Shown here one piece after another: positions 24,123-32,912 of a stretch of 41,256 nt of DNA. Under the pieces are notes generated by a model. It had not been told where the DNA came from. It was given only the letters and a program-made list of their open reading frames with translations, and did not search any database. Numbering within the stretch: position 1 is the first letter of the stretch; each line of letters opens with the position of its first letter. Position numbers and translations under genes: made by a program. The stretch is from Deltaproteobacteria bacterium (GTDB taxonomy: Bacteria > Desulfobacterota > Deferrisomatia > Deferrisomatales > BM512): positions 1 through 41,256 of the forward strand of contig JAUVAU010000016.1 in the NCBI GenBank assembly GCA_030591565.1, read 5' to 3'.

Positions 24123-25123
24123 CAGTCGCCGAGCAGCAGTCCAGCCCCCCTGGTGAACACCTCGCTCGGGACGCCCAGCGCGCGCTTTAGTTCCACATCC
24201 CTATCCCAGGGGTTGGCGATATTTGAGATGCGCCGCACCGCCGCCAACCCCAACCTTGGGGCGAAGGCCAGGGGGTAGACCAGCGGAGTGTTTATGAGCG
24301 GCATATCCGAACCGTAGAGGAGGCGGCCTTCAAGCTCGACTTGCGCCAGTGCCCGGGAGAGCTTTCCCAGTCTGTTCAGCTGGGTGAGGCTCGATATGTC
24401 GGCGTAGAGGTTTGGGTGGCTGGAGGCGAGTTTTAGGAGCCTTGAGAAGTTGGGCTCGCCATCGCTCTTGCCCGAGACCGCCGCGTGGGCCGCTATGACC
24501 GTCACCCCCACCTCAAGGGGCAGCTTCAGTAATTGTGGATCACCCAGCCGGTGAATGCTCCCGGTCAGCGCATGTTCCACCCCCGTGTGGGTCAAGAGGG
24601 GTATGCCCAGTTCTGCAAGTTTCTCGTAGAAGGGGATGTGACGGCGCTCTGAGGGGTCGATCCGCTGAACCGGGGGCAGCCATTTGATCAGCAATACGTT
24701 TTGCTCCGCCGCTTCCGCCAGCCTTTCCAGCGCGTCGCGCCTGTGGGGATGGATGGACCCGCCGTAGTGGAGGTTGTGGTAACGAGCTGTTTCCTTGCCA
24801 ACGAAAGCGCCCGGGACGGTCACCGCCGTTTTGTCTGCCTCCTCGTTGCCCGCTTCGTCCACCACAGAGTCGAGCGCCAGCACCACCGCGCCGTCCACCT
24901 CTACGGAGGCTGAGAGCAGCTCGGAGAGTTTGGCGAAGATGATCGCGTCGCCCTCGCTCCTGACCAGCTCCTCGCTCACTGCGAACCCCCGCATGAAGGC
25001 TTTGAAGCGAAACGACTTCCTGTAGGAGGGGGAGACCCTGCAACCGCTCCCAACGCCCAGGCCGCCCACATGGCAGTGTACGTCCAGGAGGTAGGAGGGG
25101 GCGCTAGCCGGGTTCGTCACCAT
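24065..25123 (-). CDS. Amidohydrolase-family TIM-barrel hydrolase with element-derived tail
   Basis: This 352-aa protein is of the COG2159-like amidohydrolase group. The N-terminal metal site LLDVHCHVGG (HxH), LIKWLPP with its conserved Lys, LLTHTGVEH, VIAAHAAV and LLYGSDMPL (late Asp) are visible. Its reaction is unknown. The start ATG lies inside the end of the upstream transporter gene (20-nt overlap), so the two are probably coexpressed. The last 18 residues, ASPKSPGYPPIDVVRGEK, are encoded by repeat A2, so the natural C-terminus was replaced or extended by the element. It is not close in sequence to the amidohydrolase at 6194 apart from motifs. Confidence 0.8.
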   Translation of the reverse strand: MVTNPASAPSYLLDVHCHVGGLGVGSGCRVSPSYRKSFRFKAFMRGFAVSEELVRSEGDAIIFAKLSELLSASVEVDGAVVLALDSVVDEAGNEEADKTAVTVPGAFVGKETARYHNLHYGGSIHPHRRDALERLAEAAEQNVLLIKWLPPVQRIDPSERRHIPFYEKLAELGIPLLTHTGVEHALTGSIHRLGDPQLLKLPLEVGVTVIAAHAAVSGKSDGEPNFSRLLKLASSHPNLYADISSLTQLNRLGKLSRALAQVELEGRLLYGSDMPLINTPLVYPLAFAPRLGLAAVRRISNIANPWDRDVELKRALGVPSEVFTRGAGLLLGDWASPKSPGYPPIDVVRGEK

Positions 25124-26198
25124 CGCCAATTTTTTCAGGGGCGCTGTCCACCAACATCGACTCCACCGAGCCGGTCCCCGAGAGCATTATGGCGATCGCT
25201 CTGGTGCGGGGGAAGTTGGCGAAAATTATCATCATTATCACGGTGATCGGCACGCAGAGGAACATGCCTACGACTCCCCACAGCTTGCCCCAGAGCGCCA
25301 GCGAGAAGAGGACCACAAGGGAGCTGACGTTTAGCTTGCCGCCCATCATCTTCGGCTCCAGGAAGTTGCCGATGAGCAGCTGCACACCGCCCAGCAGTGT
25401 CGCCACCGCCACGAAGGGGCCAAAAGTGGGGAACTGTATGAGCGCGAGCAGGGAGGGGAAGATAACACCGAGCAGCGAGCCGATGGTCGGGATGTAGTTC
25501 AAGAGGAAGATGACGAAGGCCCAGAAGGAGGCGTAGTCAACACCCACCGCGAGGAGGATCAGGTAGCTCGCCACCCCTGTCATAACGCTCATGAGCGTCT
25601 TGATCCATACGTAATCCATGATGCGCAGCTGGATTTTGCCGATCAGCCCGCGCACCTCTTCCTGTCGTTTGGTGTTGGGGAAGAGCGAGGCGAGCTTGCG
25701 GTCGAAGATGTGCTGCTCCAGCAGCAGGAAGACCACGTAGATTGAAATGATGCCGATGTTGCCCGCGATGGTGGTGACCAGCCCGGCCACGCCGCCAACG
25801 GCCCATTTCAGGTCGATGGTTTCAAGAAACTGCTTTATGCTGGGGGTCTTTTCAAGGCCGAGGGCCAGCGCTGCGCGGTCGGCCAGCCTCAGTATGTTCT
25901 CCTGATAACGGGGCACGGCCTCGCTCACGCCGTAGATGGACTCGGCTATGAAGTCGAAGGTCATGGCGAGTAGCGCTACCATTATCACCATCGAGACGGC
26001 GAGCCACAGGCCATGTCCCACCTTGTCGCCGCCCGGGATATATTTCTCCAGGGCACGCGACAGGGCGTTGAGCATGTACCAGATCATCACCGCCACCGCC
26101 ACAGGCATCAGCAGATCCTTGCCGGCAACCACGATATAGAGCGACGCGATGGTAATGGCGAACCACGCTGCTGTGTCAACCGCTCTCGTCTGGGTCAT
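25104..26198 (-). CDS. AI-2E family (UPF0118, PerM-like) transporter
   Basis: This 364-aa inner-membrane protein has about eight hydrophobic segments: two to three at the N-terminus, a soluble stretch around 80-140, then a cluster from 140 to the end, with family segments FLLNYIPTIGSLLGVIFPSLLAL and LVVLFSLALWGKLWGVVGMFLCVP (shortened here by description). Members export autoinducer-2, Na+/H+ or unknown solutes; a precise role cannot be given. The ATG at 26198 is preferred to a GTG at 26204 that overlaps its GAGG site. It overlaps the downstream amidohydrolase gene. Confidence 0.85.
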   Translation of the reverse strand: MTQTRAVDTAAWFAITIASLYIVVAGKDLLMPVAVAVMIWYMLNALSRALEKYIPGGDKVGHGLWLAVSMVIMVALLAMTFDFIAESIYGVSEAVPRYQENILRLADRAALALGLEKTPSIKQFLETIDLKWAVGGVAGLVTTIAGNIGIISIYVVFLLLEQHIFDRKLASLFPNTKRQEEVRGLIGKIQLRIMDYVWIKTLMSVMTGVASYLILLAVGVDYASFWAFVIFLLNYIPTIGSLLGVIFPSLLALIQFPTFGPFVAVATLLGGVQLLIGNFLEPKMMGGKLNVSSLVVLFSLALWGKLWGVVGMFLCVPITVIMMIIFANFPRTRAIAIMLSGTGSVESMLVDSAPEKIGDGDEPG

Positions 26199-26228
26199 CG
26201 CCACCTCGTGGGAAAACGTTTCATGCTA

Positions 26229-26284
26229 CAGTAACCTGCTACAAAGCGGGCAGTAGCCTGCTGCAAAGTGAGCAGTAGCCTATA
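26229..26284. repeat. 22-bp tandem repeat, 2.5 copies
   Basis: Units at 26229-26250, 26251-26272 and a half unit 26273-26284 follow the pattern CAGTARCCTGCTRCAAAGYG. It sits in the 5' leader of the transporter gene, between a candidate promoter and the RBS. Confidence 0.8.
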
Positions 26285-26293
26285 GGCGGTGTA

Positions 26294-26321
26294 TTCTTAC
26301 AGGTTTCTCGTCAGCTGACAA
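26294..26321 (-). promoter_or_regulatory. Candidate sigma-70 promoter of the transporter gene
   Basis: On the minus strand TTGTCA (26321-26316) and TAAGAA (26299-26294) are 16 bp apart. It lies between the terminator of ppiD and the tandem repeat. Confidence 0.4.
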
Positions 26322-26342
26322 ATAACCCTTTGCCGACCGGAA

Positions 26343-26377
26343 ATAAAAAAGCGACCCGGTTTCAATTCCGGGCCGCC
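26343..26377 (-). terminator. Intrinsic terminator downstream of ppiD
   Basis: On the minus strand GCCCGG-AATTGAAA-CCGGGT(C) forms a stem followed by GCTTTTTTATTT. It would end transcription of ppiD, after the A3 element, before the transporter promoter. Confidence 0.7.
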
Positions 26378-26410
26378 CACTTTGCAGCTATTTGAACAGG
26401 GCAATAATCG

Positions 26411-26649
26411 TTAGGAGGCTGTCCGAAAAACTTTCCCGAAGCGGGGAACAACGCTAAACCGGAGATTTTAGCCGATGTCAGGCAAACCTCCAACTAAGCC
26501 GACGATAAACCGGAAGCCCCGAAGATCATTCGAGGAGTAGGAAGGGAAGAAAAATGACCGCAGGCATACCGATAAGTATTTCGAGGATCATTTTTCGCCC
26601 CTGACAACCTCAATAGGAGGATATCCGGGGTTTTTCAACAAACTCTTAG
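26411..26649 (+). repeat. Repeat element A, copy 3
   Basis: This 239-bp A element has left end TTAGGAGGCTGTCCGAAAAA and right end (reverse) CTAAGAGTTTGTTGAAAAA. Its last bases, CTTAG, contain the TAA stop codon of ppiD (26646-26648) on the minus strand. It lacks one of the GGGCTAAACC direct repeats seen in A1 and A2. Confidence 0.88.
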
Positions 26650-28541
26650 GGAATGAAGTTCGCCGAGATCTCTATATCGGCCTCAGCTCTCAATCTTTCC
26701 GTTTCCCTGGTTATGGCTTCTTCCTGTTTTTGGGGAATTAGCGTGGCGCGGATGGCGTCGCGTTCAAGGTCCAGCTCGGCCATATCCGGCAGGCTCAGCT
26801 CGCTGATCGAGAGGACGGCAAATTTGGAGCCGATCTCAAAGGAGGTGGGTAGTACGCTCCCCACATCGGGCTTGTCAAAGAGGGCTGTCTTTGCCTGCTC
26901 GGAAAAGCCCAGGGGAGGAATGTTGCCGCCACCCTGGGTGAAGGTGTCGCTCTCTTTGGCGTGCGCGCCACTGTCGGCAAGTGCCTGGTTCCAGCCCTTT
27001 TCGGCTGACTCCTTCGCCAATTTGTCTGCGGCCTCCCTGGCCAGTCTTTTACCCTCTACGATTCTTAGCCGCGCCTCCACCTGGGCGCGTATCTGCTCCA
27101 TGGGGGGGATCGACGAGGCCTGGTAATCGGCGATGGCGACAAGGTAGGTGCCTTCGCTGGTCTCAATGAGTTCGCCTGCCGAGTCGGCGGGCAGCTCAAA
27201 CATTGCGGTGGTGAACTTGTCGAGCTTGGGTATGGAGGAGTCGCTCTGTCCCGGCTCCACTGTTGCGGTCGTCTCGACTTTGAGGCCTTCGGGGAGCGCG
27301 TCCCAGGAGGTTTTGCCATCTTCCAGGTCCATCAGCAGGTTGTCGGCTGCGGCGTAGGCCAACTCGCGGGCCTTCTCTTTCTTGATCTCCCCGGTCAGCG
27401 CATCGCGCACTGCGTCAAGGGGTTTTTGGCGTGCAGGTTTGTGTTCTTCAACCTTGATGAGGTGGTAGCCGAAGCTGGTACGCACCGGGTCGCTTAGCTC
27501 GCCTGCCTGGAGGGTGAAGGCCACCTTTTCAAATTCCGGCACCATCGCGCCGCGCTGGAATGTGCCAAGGTCGCCGCCCGCTGCGCGGGTGCCGTCATCT
27601 TCGCTGACTTTTTTGGCGGTTTTGGCGAAGTCCGCGCCGCCTTCAATTTTTTCCTTGAGGGCCAGCGCCTTCTCCTCGGCCTTGATCCACATGTCGGCCT
27701 CGGCGGAGCTGTCCACCTTTACGAGGATGTGTCTCGCCTTCACCGTTTCGGGCTCGTAGTAGCTGTATGCGCGCACACGGTAAGCGTCCAGCAAGCTCTC
27801 TTCATTCACCTCGACCTCTCCGGTGTAGTCGGTGGTGGCGAAGACCAGGTAGCGGGCGGCCCGTTTTTCGGCGGTGCGGAAGACTTCGCCCTCGGCAGCG
27901 TGGAAGTCGCGCAGCCGCTCATCGGTGGTTTCGGCCAGGGCGGAAAAATCGTCGGGGTTGAAGGTAGCGTAGGCCACCTTCATGGAGGTGTTGCGTATCA
28001 GATACTCTTCGGAGATGTCCGCTTCGGTTACGATGGCGGTGGACTGGATCGCCTGCTGGAGCTTGTTGGTTATCAGCTCCTGGCGTTTCTGGTCGCGGTA
28101 GTCGCCGACTTTGACGTTGTTGGAGAAGAGCACGGCTACGAAGCGGTCCTTGGAGTACCGACCATCCTCGAAGAAAACTTCCTGGGCGCGGATCGCGTCG
28201 TCCAGTTCCTTCTCGCTCACCTCAATGTCCCTGTTCTCGGCTTCCTGGAGCAGCAGCACCCTGTCGATCACGAGGTCCAGCGCTCTTTTCCTGAGGCCAA
28301 GCTGCGACGCCAGCGCATCGGTTATCGGCTGGCTGGTGATCTGTTCATAGAAACGGACCAGCCCGTCGTAGGACTTGTTGTATTCGCCTCTGGAGATACT
28401 GTCGCCATTTACGGACGCCATGTTGTTGGGGGCCTGCCCGCCGCCGCCGCCGCCAAAGAAGAAGATGAACACCACTATTATTAGCCCGAGGAGTATCTTC
28501 AGGATGGGGTGGGAGACGTTTTTTCTGATTTCGTTGAGCAT
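26646..28541 (-). CDS. ppiD: PpiD/SurA-type peptidyl-prolyl isomerase foldase
   Basis: This 631-aa inner-membrane-anchored periplasmic foldase has a short cytoplasmic N-terminus, one transmembrane helix (about 13-30, ILKILLGLIIVVFIFFF) followed by a run of six glycines, a SurA-like chaperone domain and a parvulin domain starting near residue 265 (ARHILVKVDSSAEA ... FGYHLIKVEEH). It helps fold outer-membrane proteins; an outer-membrane barrel gene lies divergently next door. The start follows AGGGAAAAA. Length and order fit PpiD. The stop codon TAA is provided by the end of repeat A3. Confidence 0.9.
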   Translation of the reverse strand: MLNEIRKNVSHPILKILLGLIIVVFIFFFGGGGGGQAPNNMASVNGDSISRGEYNKSYDGLVRFYEQITSQPITDALASQLGLRKRALDLVIDRVLLLQEAENRDIEVSEKELDDAIRAQEVFFEDGRYSKDRFVAVLFSNNVKVGDYRDQKRQELITNKLQQAIQSTAIVTEADISEEYLIRNTSMKVAYATFNPDDFSALAETTDERLRDFHAAEGEVFRTAEKRAARYLVFATTDYTGEVEVNEESLLDAYRVRAYSYYEPETVKARHILVKVDSSAEADMWIKAEEKALALKEKIEGGADFAKTAKKVSEDDGTRAAGGDLGTFQRGAMVPEFEKVAFTLQAGELSDPVRTSFGYHLIKVEEHKPARQKPLDAVRDALTGEIKKEKARELAYAAADNLLMDLEDGKTSWDALPEGLKVETTATVEPGQSDSSIPKLDKFTTAMFELPADSAGELIETSEGTYLVAIADYQASSIPPMEQIRAQVEARLRIVEGKRLAREAADKLAKESAEKGWNQALADSGAHAKESDTFTQGGGNIPPLGFSEQAKTALFDKPDVGSVLPTSFEIGSKFAVLSISELSLPDMAELDLERDAIRATLIPQKQEEAITRETERLRAEADIEISANFIP

Positions 28542-28583
28542 TTTTATTTTTCCCTGCCGTTGGTGGGGATTGAATTATATTTA

Positions 28584-28822
28584 CCAGGAGCTTCGCCGAA
28601 AAGTCCCGGATATCCTCCGATTGACGTTGTCAGGGGCGAAAAATGATCCTCGAAATACCTATCAGTATGCCTGCGGTCATTTTTCTTCCCTTCCTAGCCC
28701 TCAAATGATCTTCGGGGCTTCCAGTTTATCGTCGGCTCAGTTGGAGGTTTGCCCGGCATCGGCTAAAATCTTAGATTTAGCGGTATTCCCCGCTTCGGGA
28801 GAGTTTTCGGAGAGCCTCCTAG
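28584..28822 (-). repeat. Repeat element A, copy 4
   Basis: This 239-bp A element lies in reverse orientation in the divergent gap between ppiD and the barrel protein gene. Ends are CCAGGAGCTTCGCCGAAAAG and, on the reverse strand, CTAGGAGGCTCTCCGAAAAC. It shares about its full length with A5 and A6. Confidence 0.88.
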
Positions 28823-28913
28823 TGGGTGCAATAAGATACGCTACGCGACGCCCAAAATCAATAAAAAGGGTGGGCGGGCGCTGGATACTTCTATATGGTG
28901 TATTATGCTATAT

Positions 28914-28930
28914 ATGGTATGACTTACCAT
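28914..28930. promoter_or_regulatory. Inverted repeat upstream of barrel protein gene
   Basis: ATGGTA-TGACT-TACCAT is a perfect 6-bp inverted repeat about 58 bp before the start codon, next to a TATTATGCTATATAT stretch that could hold a -10 box. It may be an operator; no factor can be named. Confidence 0.35.
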
Positions 28931-28987
28931 GACAACCATACAAGCCAATGTGTTCCGGCGTGTATTTGCGGGAACAAGGAGAGCCTG

Positions 28988-29665
28988 ATGAACCGGCATA
29001 CGACCTTAATAATAGCAGCCGCCGTATTTTTTTTCACCGCAAACATAGCCACTGCCGCCAACTCCGGTGGTATGGCGGCTCCGCTTGACGTGGGGGCGGC
29101 GGCGCTCTCCGTCGCCCTCAAATACAGTGAGCAGGAAGTGGAGAATGATTCAACTGAAGACCTCGCCAAGACTCGCGGGATCATGTTCAAGGGGATCTTC
29201 GGCGTAGGCAACAACATCGACTTTTATGCGATGCTGGGGTTGACCGACCTTCGCTACAGGGTTCGCAACTTCAAGGGGAGCCTGGGGGAGACCGTTGGCC
29301 TTGGCGTGCGCTACTCTCCGGTGAGGGTGGCGGATGGCTCGGATATCGTCATCGACTTCCAGAGCGAGTACATGGCGAGCGAGGATCGCACCGAGAAGGT
29401 CACGCGTCTGTCCTACCATGTCGCCGCCTATATGGTCAGCGAGCTTGGCTCTGCGGGTTCAGCCGGGTATTTCTATCCCTACGCCGGGGTGAGGCTCTCC
29501 TACGCCGATTACGACAACGACGCTTTTGAGGATTATGACAACGAGTATGTGTTCGGGGTCATCGGCGGGGCCGATTACTTTGTCAACCCCAACGTTTTCT
29601 TCACGATGGAGTTCAATCTCTTCGATGAGGAGACGGTGACCCTGGGGGCCGGGTACAGGTTCTAA
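28988..29665 (+). CDS. Outer-membrane beta-barrel protein
   Basis: This 225-aa exported protein has a signal peptide (MNRHTTLIIAAAVFFFTANIATA, cut after ATA) and a series of alternating, Tyr- and Gly-rich strands ending in VTLGAGYRF, a typical barrel C-terminus with terminal Phe. It resembles small OmpA/OmpW-like porin-fold proteins; specific function is unknown. Start ATG 28988 follows AAGGAG by 5 nt; the longer ORF from 28895 is rejected because it would bury the signal peptide. The TAA stop overlaps the terminal CTAAGAG of repeat A5. Confidence 0.75.
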   Translation: MNRHTTLIIAAAVFFFTANIATAANSGGMAAPLDVGAAALSVALKYSEQEVENDSTEDLAKTRGIMFKGIFGVGNNIDFYAMLGLTDLRYRVRNFKGSLGETVGLGVRYSPVRVADGSDIVIDFQSEYMASEDRTEKVTRLSYHVAAYMVSELGSAGSAGYFYPYAGVRLSYADYDNDAFEDYDNEYVFGVIGGADYFVNPNVFFTMEFNLFDEETVTLGAGYRF

Positions 29666-29898
29666 GAGCCTGTTGAAAAACCCCGGATATCCTCCGATTG
29701 ACGTTGTCAGGGGCGAAAAATGATCCTCGAAATACCTATCAGTATGCCTGCGGTCATTTTTCTTCCCTTCCTAGCCCTCGAATGATCTTCGGGGTTTCCG
29801 GTTTATCGTCGGCTTAGTTAGGGGTTTGCCCGGCATCGGCTAAAATCTCTAGTTCAGCGTTATTCCAGCTTCGGGAGAGTTTTCCAACAGCCTCCTGA
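29662..29898 (-). repeat. Repeat element A, copy 5
   Basis: This 237-bp A element is reversed, with ends AAGAGCCTGTTGAAAAAC and, on the reverse strand, AGGAGGCTGTTGGAAAAC, the best preserved inverted repeats among A copies. It lies between the convergent barrel and cobB genes and starts within the barrel gene stop codon. Confidence 0.88.
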
Positions 29899-29923
29899 CG
29901 CCTTTTTTTGTCCAGGGGGTGTT

Positions 29924-31267
29924 TTACTCCAGCCCAAAGAGCTTGCGTGCGATTTGGGGGTTGGAGCCGAAATGAAGATGGATGTAACCCCCGATAGCCG
30001 AGCCGGAGGTGTAGCCGGGAGCGTCAAGCTCCTCACCCCTGGCGTTGTAGGCGTTCCAGGCGCTGGTGAACTCCCCAGGCATCTGTTCAATGTTGCTGTA
30101 ATGGAACTCGTGACCCCTGGCGGACATACCCGCCAGCGCCCCATCCGCAACCCCCTCCACCCTTCTGTAGCCAAGGCGCACCAGCTTGTCGCGCATCTTG
30201 ACCCTCGCCGGGAATATTCCCGCCATGGCGTAGGTTTTCCCTTCCGGTGTCTCCAGTGAGTCGCAAAGGACCATGAAGCCGCCGCACTCGGCGTAGATGG
30301 GCGCGCCACGGGCGTGCAACTCGCGAATCCCCTCAAGAAATGTCGTGTTGGCCGAGATCGCCCCGGCGTTCAGCTCGGGATAGCCGCCGCCAAGGTAGAG
30401 TCCGTCCACCCCTTCGGGGATGGCGTCTCCCTCGGTGGGCTTGAAAAAGACTGTCTCCGCGCCGTTTCGACGCAGGATGTCCAGGTTCTCCTCATAGTAG
30501 AAGCAGAACGCCCGGTCCTGCGGTATCGCAATTCTGGCCCTGGGCGAGGGCAGGGCTTCCAATACCGGCCTGGTGTGGCCCGCGTCGCTGGTCAGCCGAA
30601 GTAGGAGGTCCAGGTCCAGCGATTCCTCGGCAAAGGCGGCCAGCTTGGCTTGCCACCGGGGATCGAGGTCGGCGTCGTCAGGGGTGACCAGCCCAAGGTG
30701 ACGCTCGGCCATCGCGATCTCGGGGGAGCGGCCAAACGCGCCGATCACGCGGGGCAGTCCCGCGTCCAGAGCGGCTTCGTCCAGTATGCGTCGGTGGGTG
30801 GGGCTGCCGACCCTGTTCCAGATCAGCGCCGCGAAGAGCAGCTCCGGGTCGAAGTTGACATAGCCGGACACCAGCGCCGCCGCGCTCCTGGCCATGGAGC
30901 GTGAATCGGTCACGAAGACCACGGGGAGGCCTAGCTGCGAGGCCAACTGCGCGGTGGAGCCCTCGGGGCTTTTCCCGTCAATACCATCAAAGAGCCCCAT
31001 CACCCCTTCCACTACACACACGTCGGCGTCCACCGAGTGTTTTTGGAAGATGTGGTGGTTTACCTTTTCGCCGAGCATCCAGGTGTCGAGGTTGTGGGAG
31101 GTGCGGCCCGTGATTATCGAATGGTGGGCGGGGTCTATGTAATCGGGTCCGGCCTTGAAGGACTGGACTTTTAGCCCCCGCGCTTTCAGGGCGGCGAGGA
31201 TCGAGAGGGTAACGGTCGTCTTGCCCGCGCCCGAATGGGGGGCGGCTATAATGAAACAGCTCTTCAT
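29924..31267 (-). CDS. cobB: Cobyrinic acid a,c-diamide synthase
   Basis: This 447-aa CobB/CbiA enzyme amidates the a and c side chains of (hydrogeno)cobyrinic acid using glutamine and ATP in corrinoid synthesis. The N-terminal P-loop APHSGAGKTT (9-18), the KAGPDYIDPAHH segment and the C-terminal glutamine amidotransferase Cys in YAECGGFMVL are visible. Length is normal. It ends an operon with DUF4911-like, tldD and acylphosphatase genes, not with other cobalamin genes. Adenosyl-B12-type corrinoids are common in anaerobes of this type. It starts 5 nt after the acylphosphatase stop. Confidence 0.93.
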   Translation of the reverse strand: MKSCFIIAAPHSGAGKTTVTLSILAALKARGLKVQSFKAGPDYIDPAHHSIITGRTSHNLDTWMLGEKVNHHIFQKHSVDADVCVVEGVMGLFDGIDGKSPEGSTAQLASQLGLPVVFVTDSRSMARSAAALVSGYVNFDPELLFAALIWNRVGSPTHRRILDEAALDAGLPRVIGAFGRSPEIAMAERHLGLVTPDDADLDPRWQAKLAAFAEESLDLDLLLRLTSDAGHTRPVLEALPSPRARIAIPQDRAFCFYYEENLDILRRNGAETVFFKPTEGDAIPEGVDGLYLGGGYPELNAGAISANTTFLEGIRELHARGAPIYAECGGFMVLCDSLETPEGKTYAMAGIFPARVKMRDKLVRLGYRRVEGVADGALAGMSARGHEFHYSNIEQMPGEFTSAWNAYNARGEELDAPGYTSGSAIGGYIHLHFGSNPQIARKLFGLE

Positions 31268-31272
31268 TGCCG

Positions 31273-31545
31273 CTACCTTATCTCGAAGGGGGAGGGGAGA
31301 TTGGCGGTTTCAGGGTTTTCGATCTCCCTGATCTCGGTCACCTGGGCCAGCGGCGGACCCTCTTTGCACCATGCCAGCATCTTTTCTATTTCCCCCGCGC
31401 TTCCCTCGAAGACCGCCTCGACGCTGTCGTCGGAGAGGTTGCGAACCCACCCCGAGAGTCCGAGGCCGCTAGCGGCCTCCATCGTGGATTGGCGAAACCA
31501 GACACCCTGGACTCTGCCGCTTATTATCACATGAACTCTTTTCAT
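31273..31545 (-). CDS. acyP: Acylphosphatase
   Basis: This 90-aa protein has the signature GRVQGVWFR near the N-terminus (catalytic Arg) and the GWVRNLSDDSVEAVFEG segment with catalytic Asn. It hydrolyses carboxyl-phosphate bonds such as acyl or carbamoyl phosphate. The ATG overlaps the tldD stop by 4 nt (ATGA); the longer ORF upstream lies inside tldD in another frame and is rejected. Length is standard for the family. Confidence 0.93.
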   Translation of the reverse strand: MKRVHVIISGRVQGVWFRQSTMEAASGLGLSGWVRNLSDDSVEAVFEGSAGEIEKMLAWCKEGPPLAQVTEIREIENPETANLPSPFEIR

Positions 31546-32912
31546 ACTTCGCCTCCCACGAGTATGCGGGGGATTCTGATGGTGGGCTGGGCGTCGGAGA
31601 CCGGCGCACCTTGACCATCCTTGCCGCAGGTGCCCACCCCGAAGCCCTGGTCGCTGCCCACCCGGTCGATTGTGCTGAGCACCTCCGGGCCGTTGCCGGC
31701 CATTGTAAGCCCTCTGAGCGGTTCGCACACAACGCCATTTTCGATCAGGTAGCCCTCGGCGACCTCGAAGACGAACTCGCCGGTGAGCGTGTTGACCTCC
31801 CCGCCGCCCATCCTCGTGACGTAGAGGCCGCTGTGCGTGTCCTTTATTATAGCAGCAGGATCGTCGCTTCCGGGCATTATCATCGTGTTCGACATGCGCG
31901 GCAGGGGTGGGGAGAGGTAGCTCTCGCGCCTGCCGTTCCCGGTGGACTCGCCACCCTCATCTGCCGCCGTCTGCCTTGAGTGGAGCCAGCCGGTGAGGAT
32001 GCCCTTGTCAATCAGCACGGTGGGGGAGCTCTTGACACCCTCGTCGTCAAAGGCGTAGGAGCCGCGCTTGCCGGGCAGGGAGGGGTCGTCGATGACGGTA
32101 ATGGTCTCGGCTGCGACAGGTGCGCCGATCATCTCTTTGTATATCGACTGCCCCTGGGCCACGAGGTCGGCCTCAAGGCCGTGGCCCACCGCTTCGTGCA
32201 CCATGGTGCCCCCCGCCTCGGCGGCGAGGACTACCGGCATCACTCCTCCTCTTGCACGCCTTGCCGTGAGAAGGCTGGCTGCTCTCAGCGCCGCCCGCCG
32301 TGCCAGCTCGACCACCGGTTCGACCTCGAAAAGCTCAAGGCCCAATGAACCCCCAGCCGATTCGTAGCCGGTCTGCACGTTGTCGCCATCGGCGGCCACG
32401 GCGAGTACAGAGATGAAGAGGGCGGATTGCAGCTGTTCGAGCACCATGCCGCTCTCGGTGGCGAGTCCCACCAGCCGAAGCTGGTCGTGGTAGTTGACGG
32501 TCACCTGGACTATCGACGGGTGGGCTTTTCGCGCCGCCTCTTCGGCCAGTCGGCACAGCGCCACCTTGGCGGGCAGGTCGAGCGAATCCACGGGTTTAGC
32601 CGCGCCATGCCCTATTTTCACCAGCTCATTGAAAAGGACCGGGCCGCCTGGCGCACCGGCATTTTTCATCTGCGACGCCAGTCGCGCTATGTCAGCCGGT
32701 GACGGGCAGGTGAGGTTGGCAAAACGTGTAAGCTCTCCCCCGTGGACCCGAAGGGATATGCCATCGGTCATCGATTCGGCTGCGGTCTCGACCCGTCCAT
32801 CCTCTATCAGGACCGAGGTGTGTTTTGACTGCTCGTCAAAAAAGTCGGCCAACCCCGCAGGCCCAGGCGACAGGAGGGCCACCGCAGCCATACCGGCTTC
32901 AAGCCGCTTCAC
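31542..32912 (-). CDS. tldD: TldD-family metallopeptidase
   Basis: This 456-aa TldD/PmbA-family protein has the zinc site HEAVGHGLEAD (HExxxH) and the downstream segments YAFDDEGV and MSNTMIMPG typical of the family. TldD/PmbA (TldE) form a heterodimeric peptidase that unfolds and degrades modified peptides. The chosen GTG (32912) overlaps the stop of the upstream small gene as GTGA, and GAGG precedes it by about 8 nt; an ATG six codons upstream lacks an RBS. No pmbA partner is in the window. Confidence 0.88.
   Translation of the reverse strand: MKRLEAGMAAVALLSPGPAGLADFFDEQSKHTSVLIEDGRVETAAESMTDGISLRVHGGELTRFANLTCPSPADIARLASQMKNAGAPGGPVLFNELVKIGHGAAKPVDSLDLPAKVALCRLAEEAARKAHPSIVQVTVNYHDQLRLVGLATESGMVLEQLQSALFISVLAVAADGDNVQTGYESAGGSLGLELFEVEPVVELARRAALRAASLLTARRARGGVMPVVLAAEAGGTMVHEAVGHGLEADLVAQGQSIYKEMIGAPVAAETITVIDDPSLPGKRGSYAFDDEGVKSSPTVLIDKGILTGWLHSRQTAADEGGESTGNGRRESYLSPPLPRMSNTMIMPGSDDPAAIIKDTHSGLYVTRMGGGEVNTLTGEFVFEVAEGYLIENGVVCEPLRGLTMAGNGPEVLSTIDRVGSDQGFGVGTCGKDGQGAPVSDAQPTIRIPRILVGGEV

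Noticed and set aside
28375-28932. Open frame of 185 codons running through repeat A4
   Set aside because: It crosses the repeat, overlaps the ppiD start and has no RBS; repeat elements of this family are open in several frames.
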